Origin: JAIXWP01 sp965247015
GTDB lineage: Bacteria; Bacteroidota; Bacteroidia; Flavobacteriales_D; Sanyastnellaceae
DNA length: 64,000 nt
Assembly (NCBI GenBank): GCA_965247015.1
Contig: CBDFGG010000006.1
Coordinates: 614,844-678,843, forward strand
Direction of reading: 5' to 3'
In this document: piece by piece, positions 1 through 8,807 of the stretch
How positions within the stretch are numbered: the first letter of the stretch is position 1
Layout of the letters: each line of letters opens with the position of its first letter
Notes under the pieces: model-generated
Told to the model about the DNA's origin: nothing
Seen by the model: only the letters and a program-made list of their open reading frames with translations
The model's database searches: none
Program-made: the position numbers and the translations under genes

Positions 1-216
1 GCGAAGGAATGCCTCAACAAATGGAGTGTCGGACGCTCGAGTAAGTTGGTCTTCTCTACCTGTAATCAACATCCGTTTACTATCAATATCCTTTACCCTC
101 AATTGCAATACCTCTCCTACCCCTAGACCACTAGCATAGGTCAAACTCAACATGGTACGATGCTTTAAACTTTCTGAATTTCGCAAAATGGATCCATCTA
201 CTATTTCTGCTATGAT
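1..216 (-). pseudogene. Tyrosine recombinase/integrase remnant (partial, decayed)
   Basis: The minus strand reads as an internal piece of a phage-integrase/XerD-type catalytic domain: HRTMLSLTYASGLGVGEV followed by LQLRVKDIDSKRMLI. In intact enzymes the box-I motif reads GLRVSE, with the catalytic arginine. Here that residue is Gly (codon GGG). An in-frame TAG (217-219) lies just upstream and no start codon is present, so the N-terminal half is lost. After about residue 52 the similarity fades (TGREDQLTRASDTPF), possibly a frameshift or junction. The frame runs off the left edge. The fragment marks a former mobile element next to the repeat-rich accessory region. Confidence 0.6.
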
Positions 217-303
217 CTAGGCTTTTCACAAGCTAATGATGTCAATATTCGAATATTAAAAAAGGAGGTGAGGAAGTGAGTTAGAGAGTTAAGGAGTTAT
301 TAA

Positions 304-420
304 ACTGCTTCAATGCTTGATTGCTTCATTGGTTCAATGCTTCACTGAATTTCAAAAACAAAAGTTAAGCAGTCTAACGGTGAAGCAGTGAAACGGTGAA
401 ACAGCTAAAAAACTGCTTCA
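304..420. repeat. Dispersed ~110-bp intergenic hairpin repeat, copy 1
   Basis: The left arm is built of CTGCTTCA-like octamers, the centre is CTGAATTTCAAAAACA, and the right arm is built of GTGAAACG/GTGAAGCA-like octamers ending in CAGCTAAAAAACTGCTTCA. The arms are complementary, so RNA or single-stranded DNA would fold. It is the same element as the copies at 5530, 6852-7490 and 9434. The remaining sequence 421-650 holds no convincing gene. Confidence 0.75.
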
Positions 421-650
421 AAATCAATTCTGCTTTGCTTTTAAGTACCTTGCAAGAGCATTCATCTTTACATCTGATTTTTTAAATCATAACGACCCAG
501 AACATCCATTATCCAAGACAATTCACCTTTTAGGATTTCAATAATCTCCAGTTTTCAATTGTTACTCCAATATTAAATTATCGCCTTTTGCAGCTGACAT
601 GCAACCAACTAGAATAGTCTTCTGTCACAACTTATAAGAAGATTATTCAA

Positions 651-3600
651 ATGAAACCAAATGAACCACAGAAATCAGTGATTCAAAAGTTGCGAGCAGC
701 TTTGATCTTCTGTCTCTTCCTATTTGCCAATATTACTTTCTTCGGACAATCTGTTTTAACCACAACTGGAACTGACTTCTGGTTAGGGTACATGAATAAT
801 TATCTTGGAGGCAATGGAAATACATTGGCTGTATTTATAAGCTCGAATCAACCGTCTTCTGGCGTCGTAGAAATTCCTCTCTTAGGATGGTCGCAAACTT
901 TCTCTACCTCGCCCGGTATTTCTACCACGATTGAACTACCCGCCACTGCTAATAACAATGTGAGCGCTTTAGTGGCAAATAGAGGTGTACATGTCACTTC
1001 TGATTCACCGATCAGTGTGTATGCTTTAAATCAAAGAGACAATAGCACTGATGCAACTCGAATACTGCCTAAATCATTTTTAGATATCAATTATTTTGTT
1101 CATGGTTATGGTGGCCATGAAAACGCAATTGATACGCTTCGCTCTGAGCTATTGATTGTAGCCACGGAAGATGGCACAGAACTACAAATCAATCCTGCCT
1201 GTGATATGCTCGGAGGACCGCAACAAGGTGTTCCATTTATAATTCAAATGAATCAAGGAGAAACCTATCTCTTGAAAGCAGAAAGTTTACAAGATATCTC
1301 TGGAACAACAATCTTAGGAACTGCTGCCAGTGGCGATTGTAGGCCGTTTGCAGTATTTGGCGGATCTGAATGTTCATTTGTTCCGCAGTTATGTTCACCC
1401 TGTGATCACTTATTTGATCAGATGGTGCCGAGCTCCGTCTGGGGAACGGAATACTTCCTTGGCACATTTGATACTTGGGTTTCTGAATACACTTATCGTG
1501 TGACGGCGATTGAAAACGGCACTCAAGTATTTGTCGATGGTGTGGCTGCATTCAATTTGGATGCAGGTGAATTTCAAGAAGTGAATGGAATCGAAGACCC
1601 CATTTATATTTCTTCCAATGCACCTATCGGTGTAATACAGTATATGCAAGGAGGCGGCTGCACAGTATCAGGTGACCCCGCAATGATGACTGTAAATTCG
1701 ATTCAACAAACGCTCAATCAAGTGACGTTCTCAACGATTGAATCGCAAGTTGTTTCTGAACATCATGTTCAAATTATCATTCCCACCAATGCGAGTGGAT
1801 CTGTGTTTTTTAATGGAGTACTCATTCCGCAAGGTTCGTTTACAACGTTTGCTGGAAATACAGCTTTCTCATTTGCAGATATAGAAATTCCAGAAGGTAG
1901 TCATCAATTGGAATGTCAACAAGGCTTCATTGCGAATGTCTATGGCATTGGAACTGCAGAAAGCTATCTTTATTCAACTGGGGCTAACAGTGCTGTTGTG
2001 GAAGAAGTGCCTACCACCTTCTGTTCTTTGAGCCAAGTTGTGTTACAAACAACAGAAAACTACACCGACATTTGGTGGTCTACATTAGAAGACCCGGAGA
2101 CAGAAATTTTCAGCGGACAGCCTTTTGTAATTAATCCTCCCATCGCAAATCAAATTTATATTTTGCATGGCAACAACTTCCTTTCAGGATGTCCCGAAGA
2201 AGAGCTGTATTCGGTTGAATCTCCGAATCCGTTATCGGTGAATATTATTGAGAATGTTGTCGACCTATGCCTTTTCGAGGAATTTACATTTCAATCAACA
2301 GTTACTCCTGCAGGTTCTTCATACACCTACCAATGGTTAGAAACGGAAGCTTTCATAGTCAATGATGAGCCCAATGGTACTATTGCGCCATGGGAATCTG
2401 GAACATACTATTTGGAAGTTTCAAGCTTATCAGGCTGTGCAATTGGCATCGACAGCGTTGAGGTCAATGTTCTCAATAACTCCATCACATCCATCAATGC
2501 GCTGGCACAACCCCTCGCTATTTGCGAAGGCGCTGTCGTTAATTTAGAAGCACAAACAGGCGAAAATGCAGGCATCGATTTTTTCAATACACCTGCGCTG
2601 AATAACAATCTTTGGGATGCGATGAGTGGAGGAACTATTGGTGAACTATGTACTTCCATAGCGGGATCTTCTCTATTCTTCAATGGAAACGGTATTCGAG
2701 TATTAGAGTCAATCGACTTCAATATGTCTAATGGTGGTTCAGTACAATTTCAAATTCAAATCAGCGATGGTTCGCAGACTTGTGATGGAGCTGAGCCTGG
2801 AGAAGATGTCTTCTTACAATATTCCACTAACGGTGGCACCAACTGGATCAATTTGATCAGTCTCTTTGAAAATGCTTATCCTACATTTACTTCAGTGGAA
2901 GTAATATTGCCTCCTGCTGCAGAAACACCATCCACGCGATTCCGTTGGATTCAGCCGCAGTCTTCTGGCATCAATCAAGATATCTGGTGGTTGGATAATA
3001 TTGTATTCAGCACATTTAATACAAACACAAGTGGATTCACTTGGAGCTCAACTGCGAATGTTGTAAATCCATCTGCAGCCGCTACCACCAGTCAACCAAG
3101 TGAAGACACTTACTTTTATCTCGAAGCTTCTATTAATGGCTGCTCCTATCAAGACTCGGTTCTAGTAGAAGTGCAGCCCAGCTTTGATTTAATTATTTCA
3201 AATGACACAAGCGTTTGTGGCCCTTTCCCTGTGCCTCTCTCGGTTGTTCCATCCGTTCCAGGTTTCTATACCTATCAATGGAATAATCCAACACTATTAA
3301 GTGCCTCTGAAGGTGCGAATGTAACAGCAGTCGCTGTGCAAGACACCGAGTTTACAGTCACTGTTACAAGTCCTCAAGGTTGCTCAAACACCGCAAGCAC
3401 CAGTATTGATCTGATCAGCTTAAGCCCTCCTGTGATCACTCCTCAAACTACCACTATTTGTTCTGTCCCTCACACTCTGCAGGTCGTTGTAGATGGAGAC
3501 CCCAATAACTATACTTTTCAATGGACATCTAATCCTATCCTCGATAATCTCACTTCTCAAACAGTGAATGCATCTCCTGCTGGAGGCACATTTAATACTG

Positions 3601-5510
3601 TTGAAGTTCTTGTGACAAATACAATAACCGGTTGTTCGTACACAGATACGCAGAACTTAAGTGCATTATTCGCAGAATTCGATTTACCAGAGGATACGGT
3701 CATTTGTGATTCGGAAGGATTTGTAGTTGGATATGAAGTCACCAACTCGCAATTCAATGCAGTATTCTGGAATGCACCTGTTGGCGTTCTTAGCAGCACT
3801 ACTACAGCTTTTCCTACGATCACTGTTCCAAATTTTAATGGTGATTTAATTGTCACATACTTAGTACCTGGAAGCAATGGCTGCTCTGTTTCTGATACGA
3901 TTACTATTACTACTGGAGCCTTAGAATACAATGCTCCTGATATTATTTCTAATTGTTTTAATGAAACAGCTCAGACATCAATCACAGGTGATTTTAGCAC
4001 GATCAATTGGACACCGTCTCCCAATTTAGATATTACGATTCCCGATCAACCCATCTTTAGCAATTCTTCTAATGAAGTATTTTATTTTGATCTCGATAAT
4101 AATGGTGAGTGTCTAGTTTCCGATTCTATTCAAGTAGTACTTAATATCCCATCTACTTTTGAAATCCTTGCGCAAGGCCCATTCTGTGAGGGCAATCCGA
4201 TTGAGCTCGACAATCCACTAGAAAATTTGATTTACAACTGGAGTAATGGATCTAATACAGAAGATATAATTGTATTCACAGCTGGCTCCTACTCTGTTGA
4301 AGTAACAGACTCTGCTGGATGCAGTATTACAGATGAAATAGTCATTGCAACACTGCCAGTAACTCCATTTGAAATTATAGGTGAACTTACAGCCTGCGAC
4401 GGAGAAACTATTACACTTTCAGCGGATATTATTAGTGACAATTATTTGTGGAGCAACAACACTACACAACAATCAGCATCATTTACTTTGAGCGGAACTC
4501 CAATAGTCTGGGCTCAAGTCACAGATTTAAACAACTGTAATTATAGAGATTCCGTAGAATTAGTTTTTGCTCCACCTATTCCTCTTGAAATTATTAATGA
4601 TGGCGCTATTTGCGGCAATACTCCTTTGGTGATATCGGCAGTGGTCGGCGATGTGGATATAGCATGGTCAACGGGTGATATAGGAACACAAATTACCGTG
4701 AATACCCCAGGAAACTATTCCATCGAAATAACCGATGCTGACGGATGCACTCGCACCGAGTCATTCAATGTTGCGCAAGTCATTTTTCCTGAGCTATCAC
4801 TAGATACTTTTTACTGTTCTGGAAATACAGTAATTCTTGATCCTAATGTATCCAATAATTTTTCGATTGCTTGGTCGACAGGATCTAATCAACCGGTTAT
4901 TGAATTAGCAACACCTGGAAACTACTCGCTTTCATTGACCGAATTAAATTGCAATGAACAATATTTCTTTGAACTTCAAGAAGCACCATTACCTACACTT
5001 CAAATTGTGACAGAAGGAGAGTTCTGTAGTTTAGAATATGCTGCAAGCGGATATGAATTGGCTGCAATTTCAGATGGTAACGTGCAATGGTTAAACTCAA
5101 ATCAATCGGGGCCTTCACTGCTTGTTAGAGAGCCCGGCGAATACACGGTGCAATGCATTAGCAACCAAGGATGTTTGAATGAACAGAGTATTGATATTGT
5201 TGAAAATTGTCCGGAGCCAACGCTTTATGCTCCAAATTCTTTTACTCCAAATTTCGACGGCATCAATGACTTTTGGAAAGTAGAGTTTGAAGGCGAAATA
5301 AATTCCTTCTCAGTAGTAATTTTTGATCGCAATGGACAAGAAGTATTTAGCACAGAAGATGAAAATAGTGTATGGTATGGAAATGTGCGAGGCGGAACGC
5401 ACTACGCAATGGATGGTGTATACCAATATCTGGTAACATATACTATTCTTCAAAATCAGCAGCTCATCGCCACGAAAGAAATCCGCGGCCATATTGTTTT
5501 GATGCGATGA
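651..5510 (+). CDS. Giant secreted protein, IgGFc-binding-like N-terminus, T9SS type B (gliding-motility) C-terminal domain
   Basis: This 1,619-aa protein starts with a signal peptide (hydrophobic core about residues 14-31, ending FFGQS). Residues ~38-440 resemble the IgGFc-binding N-terminal domain found in Bacteroidota adhesins (starts TGTDFWLGYMNN). Residues ~640-790 contain a reelin-subrepeat-like beta-sandwich (SLFFNGNGIR, YSTNGGTNW, WWLDNIVF). The rest is a series of PKD/Ig-like and SprB-like modules (repeated NWSNG/AWSTG and GSYSVEVTD-type strands). The last ~90 residues (APNSFTPNFDGINDFW to IRGHIVLMR) are a CHU_C/type B sorting domain, so the protein is expected to be exported by T9SS and surface attached or released. 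It is flanked by repeat copies on both sides. The exact ligand is unknown. Confidence 0.85.
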   Translation: MKPNEPQKSVIQKLRAALIFCLFLFANITFFGQSVLTTTGTDFWLGYMNNYLGGNGNTLAVFISSNQPSSGVVEIPLLGWSQTFSTSPGISTTIELPATANNNVSALVANRGVHVTSDSPISVYALNQRDNSTDATRILPKSFLDINYFVHGYGGHENAIDTLRSELLIVATEDGTELQINPACDMLGGPQQGVPFIIQMNQGETYLLKAESLQDISGTTILGTAASGDCRPFAVFGGSECSFVPQLCSPCDHLFDQMVPSSVWGTEYFLGTFDTWVSEYTYRVTAIENGTQVFVDGVAAFNLDAGEFQEVNGIEDPIYISSNAPIGVIQYMQGGGCTVSGDPAMMTVNSIQQTLNQVTFSTIESQVVSEHHVQIIIPTNASGSVFFNGVLIPQGSFTTFAGNTAFSFADIEIPEGSHQLECQQGFIANVYGIGTAESYLYSTGANSAVVEEVPTTFCSLSQVVLQTTENYTDIWWSTLEDPETEIFSGQPFVINPPIANQIYILHGNNFLSGCPEEELYSVESPNPLSVNIIENVVDLCLFEEFTFQSTVTPAGSSYTYQWLETEAFIVNDEPNGTIAPWESGTYYLEVSSLSGCAIGIDSVEVNVLNNSITSINALAQPLAICEGAVVNLEAQTGENAGIDFFNTPALNNNLWDAMSGGTIGELCTSIAGSSLFFNGNGIRVLESIDFNMSNGGSVQFQIQISDGSQTCDGAEPGEDVFLQYSTNGGTNWINLISLFENAYPTFTSVEVILPPAAETPSTRFRWIQPQSSGINQDIWWLDNIVFSTFNTNTSGFTWSSTANVVNPSAAATTSQPSEDTYFYLEASINGCSYQDSVLVEVQPSFDLIISNDTSVCGPFPVPLSVVPSVPGFYTYQWNNPTLLSASEGANVTAVAVQDTEFTVTVTSPQGCSNTASTSIDLISLSPPVITPQTTTICSVPHTLQVVVDGDPNNYTFQWTSNPILDNLTSQTVNASPAGGTFNTVEVLVTNTITGCSYTDTQNLSALFAEFDLPEDTVICDSEGFVVGYEVTNSQFNAVFWNAPVGVLSSTTTAFPTITVPNFNGDLIVTYLVPGSNGCSVSDTITITTGALEYNAPDIISNCFNETAQTSITGDFSTINWTPSPNLDITIPDQPIFSNSSNEVFYFDLDNNGECLVSDSIQVVLNIPSTFEILAQGPFCEGNPIELDNPLENLIYNWSNGSNTEDIIVFTAGSYSVEVTDSAGCSITDEIVIATLPVTPFEIIGELTACDGETITLSADIISDNYLWSNNTTQQSASFTLSGTPIVWAQVTDLNNCNYRDSVELVFAPPIPLEIINDGAICGNTPLVISAVVGDVDIAWSTGDIGTQITVNTPGNYSIEITDADGCTRTESFNVAQVIFPELSLDTFYCSGNTVILDPNVSNNFSIAWSTGSNQPVIELATPGNYSLSLTELNCNEQYFFELQEAPLPTLQIVTEGEFCSLEYAASGYELAAISDGNVQWLNSNQSGPSLLVREPGEYTVQCISNQGCLNEQSIDIVENCPEPTLYAPNSFTPNFDGINDFWKVEFEGEINSFSVVIFDRNGQEVFSTEDENSVWYGNVRGGTHYAMDGVYQYLVTYTILQNQQLIATKEIRGHIVLMR

Positions 5511-5529
5511 ACTACCTTGTTTAATGATG

Positions 5530-5600
5530 AATTGAATTTCAAAAACAGTAGTTAAGCAGTGAAACGGTGAAGCAATGAAACAGTGAAAAATCTGCTTCTT
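5530..5600. repeat. Dispersed hairpin repeat, partial copy 2
   Basis: It begins 20 bp after the stop of the T9SS type B gene. It has the repeat centre (TTGAATTTCAAAAACAGTAG) and the GTGAAACG-GTGAAGCA octamer arm, but most of the left arm is missing. Confidence 0.7.
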
Positions 5601-5604
5601 TCGA

Positions 5605-6222
5605 TTATAAGGGCTTTGAGCTTAGTGATAAAATGCACGGATCTCCAATGGTACGTTGAATGAGGCTATCATTCACTACTGATTTATCATAGATTGCTTG
5701 AATACCCTTTTGTCTCGATATAAAATACCCAAAGTTCAACGATGCATAATTTGACACTTTGAAGTGATAAAGTGTATCATTTTGAAATGGATAAATTCCT
5801 TCCAATTTTAATTGTCCATAATTTTTTCCGTTATTTCTTATAATGTATGTAGCAGAATCCCCAAGATTCATGGTGAAATCTGCCATCAAAAGAACAAACG
5901 CATCCTGCTCACCACCCTGATCCATTGTCGCTCCAGTTATGGCAACCTTATATTTTCCAAAACGAATTATTCCGTCACAAAAGTGATTAGCTTGATCATC
6001 TACATCAGCAGCTGAATCGTCAAGAATATTGAAAAAATTTCTGTATTCGAATTTAAATGCGCTCGTGTCTCGCTGACTATAATTTGTCAATCTAAAGACT
6101 TTGCTCCCGTCTATTCTATACAAATTAGACCATCCGTCAAATTTTTGTGATTCTTGATGGTTAAATTCACATGAGAATAGTAAAACCACGATGATATATA
6201 TGCAGTTAAAAAATTTGTTCAT
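5605..6222 (-). CDS. Lipoprotein of unknown function (paralogue of the next upstream gene)
   Basis: The chosen start, MNKFFNCIYIIVVLLFSC, gives a compact lipoprotein signal with lipobox LFSC. An upstream in-frame ATG at 6267 would add an unlikely leader. The mature part has no family I recognise. It aligns by eye with the neighbour ending at 6206: LYRIDGSKVF versus LFRYDGVAVF, FKFEYRNFF versus CNFKYNTFD, and a shared C-terminal glycine-aromatic segment (ISRQKGIQAIYD versus ISPKYGIMGIHRI). It overlaps the upstream gene by 17 bp, so the two are probably cotranscribed tandem paralogues. Confidence 0.7.
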   Translation of the reverse strand: MNKFFNCIYIIVVLLFSCEFNHQESQKFDGWSNLYRIDGSKVFRLTNYSQRDTSAFKFEYRNFFNILDDSAADVDDQANHFCDGIIRFGKYKVAITGATMDQGGEQDAFVLLMADFTMNLGDSATYIIRNNGKNYGQLKLEGIYPFQNDTLYHFKVSNYASLNFGYFISRQKGIQAIYDKSVVNDSLIQRTIGDPCILSLSSKPL

Positions 6223-6817
6223 GCAGTATTTGAATTTCATCACAATGTGACTCGAACCATAGGCCAAATGCGCTTCCTGAGCGATAATGATCTCCTTCTT
6301 TGATTATTCTGTGTATTCCCATAATACCATATTTCGGAGAAATTGCGTAGATAAAGGAGTCCAACTCCTGGTCCAAAACAAAGTAGTAATGAACATAAAC
6401 AGGAAAAGACAAAAAGCCTCTAACATTGCCTTCATTCAGGTAAAAAATCTCTCGCTTCTCATCTTCAAACAATTTAAATCCACGCGCAGATTCTTTGAAC
6501 CTCGCAATTAAAACTTCCACACTATTTGTGGAATTAGATGATATCAGAGAGATTGTGCTGTCTGAGTTAAAAGAAAGCGTGCCTGAAGAAAAAAAGAAGT
6601 GAGATGAGTCTGCGATTTCAGCACAGGCGTCAAAAGTATTATACTTAAAATTACATTCAATACCTTGATCAGAAGGTGTGAGTTCTCCATATTCAAACAC
6701 CGCCACTCCATCATAACGAAATAGCGTATATGGCGACACCGCCTGAACAGCTGAATCCTCGCTCCTACTGCATCCTAAAAAAGCTATTGTAAATAAAGCT
6801 AGAATTCGATGGTTCAT
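6206..6817 (-). CDS. Lipoprotein of unknown function (tandem paralogue)
   Basis: 203 aa, starting MNHRILALFTIAFLGC with lipobox FLGC. It is a mostly beta-strand protein without a recognisable catalytic motif. The fold pattern and several blocks match the downstream lipoprotein at 5605-6222, implying a tandem duplication followed by strong divergence. Its start region faces the six-copy repeat array (6852-7490). Surface or secreted small lipoproteins of this type are often lineage-specific; no function is claimed. Confidence 0.7.
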   Translation of the reverse strand: MNHRILALFTIAFLGCSRSEDSAVQAVSPYTLFRYDGVAVFEYGELTPSDQGIECNFKYNTFDACAEIADSSHFFFSSGTLSFNSDSTISLISSNSTNSVEVLIARFKESARGFKLFEDEKREIFYLNEGNVRGFLSFPVYVHYYFVLDQELDSFIYAISPKYGIMGIHRIIKEGDHYRSGSAFGLWFESHCDEIQILHEQIF

Positions 6818-6851
6818 TTACTTTCAGATTACCCAACGAATATAATGAATT

Positions 6852-7490
6852 TTAAAAGCCTCCATGCTTCACTGAATTTCAAAAACAGTAGTAGAGCAGT
6901 GAAACCGTGAAGCAATGAAACAGTGAAACAATTAAGTAAAACTGCTTCATTGATTGACTGCTTCATTGCTTCAATGTTTAACTGAATTTCAAAAACACAA
7001 GTTAAGCCTTGAAACCGTGAAGCAGTGAAACAGTGAAACAGCTTAAAAAAAACTGCTTCAATTCTTAACTGCTTCATTGCTTCAATGATTCTCTGAATTT
7101 CAAAAACACGAGTTAATCAGTGAAACGGTGAAGTAATGAAACAGTGAAACAGCTAAAAAAAACTGCTTCAATTCTTCACTGCTTCATTATTTCAATGTTC
7201 TACTGAATTTCAAAAACAGTAATTAATCAGTGAACCCGTGAAGCAGTGAAACAGTGAAACAGCTTAAAAAAAAACTGCTTCAATGCTTAATTGCTTCATT
7301 GCTTCAATGTTTAACTGAATTTCAAAAACAGTAGTTAAGCAGTGAAACGGTGAAGCAGTGAAACAGTGAAACAGCTAAAAAAAACTGCTTCATTGATTGA
7401 CTGCTTCATTGCTTCAATGTTTAACTGAATTTGTAGCCAATAATTAATCAGTGAACCCGTGAAGCAGTGAAATGGTGAAGTAGTTGACTT
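6852..7490. repeat. Tandem array of six ~110-bp hairpin repeats
   Basis: The central CTGAATTT(C) recurs at 6872, 6982, 7093, 7203, 7315 and 7425, a period of 110-112 bp. Each unit is an A-run, CTGCTTCA-type octamers, CTGAATTTCAAAAACA, a short AGTTAAKC segment, and then four or five GTGAAACR/GTGAAGCA octamers ending CAGCTTAAAAAA. The two octamer arms are mutually complementary. Copies differ by point changes (for example GTGAACCC or GTAATG variants); the last lacks the AAAAACA centre. The array fills the whole 690-bp space between two genes; no credible ORF lies in it. Confidence 0.9.
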
Positions 7491-7505
7491 CTATACCTGA
7501 AAAGG

Positions 7506-8021
7506 CTATTGGTTGGGGACTTGGATATCCAAATCATCGACATCAAATCCGATAGAACCTATGATTGTTGGGAAATCATTATCTGCGATAAAGTCGAAGT
7601 TTGGATCTCTGGCAACTTTTTCCAGTCTTTTCTCTTCCTTATTCGCAAGTTCATTAATATTCTTCGTTGCAGCGCGTTCTTCCGCATTTAAGTTCATGAA
7701 TCTTGTCATTACATTATTTTCGTTTAAGAAAACAAATATTTTGTCTCCATCGCCTTCCTTAAATCCATTATCACCTGTTGTAAGAACATTGATTGTATCA
7801 CCTGTTCTTTGAGACACGACAACGACATGAATATAATAATCTTTATCTTCATTGAAATCAGGCCCACGGCTGGTATAAATAAGCTTAATCTCTTCGTTAT
7901 CTTCTAGCGCATGATTATCCATTTTAAACTCCGAGATATCCCAATATTTATAATTGCTCCCGCAGCTTAGTAGCACTAGCATCAATACTGATAAGAAATA
8001 AATCTTTGTTACTTTTTTCAT
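7506..8021 (-). CDS. Hypothetical lipoprotein
   Basis: The start at MKKVTKIYF gives a good lipoprotein signal (LMLVLLSC lipobox). The track allows an 11-residue extension to 8054, which would spoil the signal. The mature protein is acidic and ends in DDLDIQVPNQ. A charged, probably helical segment (about residues 115-150, rich in E/K) precedes the C-terminus. No family recognised. It sits immediately downstream of the repeat array on the same strand as the other lipoproteins of this region. Confidence 0.65.
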   Translation of the reverse strand: MKKVTKIYFLSVLMLVLLSCGSNYKYWDISEFKMDNHALEDNEEIKLIYTSRGPDFNEDKDYYIHVVVVSQRTGDTINVLTTGDNGFKEGDGDKIFVFLNENNVMTRFMNLNAEERAATKNINELANKEEKRLEKVARDPNFDFIADNDFPTIIGSIGFDVDDLDIQVPNQ

Positions 8022-8095
8022 GAATATTCTGCTTTTGAATTGTACCTGATTCAATATTAATTTAGGTTAGTGCGCATGCGGAGCTATTAACTTAA

Positions 8096-8668
8096 CTAGA
8101 ATTTTCTTTTCTCAAGTCTCACCCCTTCAAATATCCGCCATGATAGGTCCAATGCTAGAGGCTTTAAATAGAGTATATAATGCCTAGAGCCTCTAGAAAT
8201 AAATAATTTCATAGAGGCTATGCTTAGTCGGGAGGGATCTATCTCAAAAGATTTTGATGATGGCCAAAATACCTCTTCGTCAGGCCCATTATATATTGGC
8301 ATAATATAATCATATGTAATGCTATCCAATTTCGCTTTCGACCATTTGACTTTTATATCACCAGCTAAGACATTCTCTACTCGCGAGGTAAATTCATTCT
8401 TTTGAGCTGCATAAAACTGTGAAAAATAGGTCTCATCTTCCAACAGCTTAACTATATCTTCATTGGAATTTTTAGCTTTGGCATCATCTAATAATATGCG
8501 CTGCAATTGAGGTGCATTAATAAATAAAAAATCTACAATACTTTCTCTTTTTCCAACTTGGATTAAGCTAAATACTTCTCTGCCCCAATTATCTGGATTT
8601 TGCTGATTTTGTGCAAATGGATTAATATATGAGATTAAAAAAAGTACCGATAGCAGGAAGATCTTCAT
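8096..8668 (-). CDS. Exported protein of unknown function
   Basis: 190 aa with an N-terminal signal peptide (MKIFLLSVLFLISYINPFAQ). Mature residues 20-110 look helical and charged; the C-terminal part ends basic (LEKRKF). The segment SMKLFISRGSRHYILYLKPL resembles a short beta-rich binding domain, but I recognise no family. It is 75 bp upstream of the lipoprotein ending at 7506 on the same strand, so they could be cotranscribed. Confidence 0.65.
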   Translation of the reverse strand: MKIFLLSVLFLISYINPFAQNQQNPDNWGREVFSLIQVGKRESIVDFLFINAPQLQRILLDDAKAKNSNEDIVKLLEDETYFSQFYAAQKNEFTSRVENVLAGDIKVKWSKAKLDSITYDYIMPIYNGPDEEVFWPSSKSFEIDPSRLSIASMKLFISRGSRHYILYLKPLALDLSWRIFEGVRLEKRKF

Positions 8669-8720
8669 TTAATTTTAGTTTTTTTTTTCGAATATATGAA
8701 GAATTGCTAATCGGAAATAT

Positions 8721-8776
8721 GCTAGTTAATCAGGTAACCCCAGAAGCGGTGAAAATTGAAAAAGTGAAATTGGTAG
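8721..8776. repeat. Degenerate remnant of the dispersed repeat
   Basis: The series AGTTAATCAGGTAACCCCAG, then AAGCGGTGAAAATTG and AAAAAGTGAAATTGG parallels the right arm of array units (AGTTAATCAGTGAACCCGTG, AAGCAGTGAAACAGTGAAA) with several substitutions. It lies in the 139-bp gap between two minus-strand genes; nothing else is seen there. Confidence 0.4.
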
Positions 8777-8807
8777 AAGATCTTTTAGTTGTTCAATTAT
8801 TTTACGA

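Noticed and set aside
468..551. 27-codon minus-strand open frame (LEIIEILKGELSWIMDVLGR...)
   Set aside because: No start codon at its beginning, very short, no recognisable family; may be a relic of the decayed element but cannot be supported.
6829..7077. 82-aa minus-strand ORF (MKQLRIEAVFFKLFHCFTAS...)
   Set aside because: It lies entirely within the 110-bp repeat units; the reading frame is produced by the octamer repeats and has no independent support.
6852..7490. CRISPR array
   Set aside because: The units are ~110 bp, nearly identical along their whole length and have no variable spacers; no cas genes nearby.
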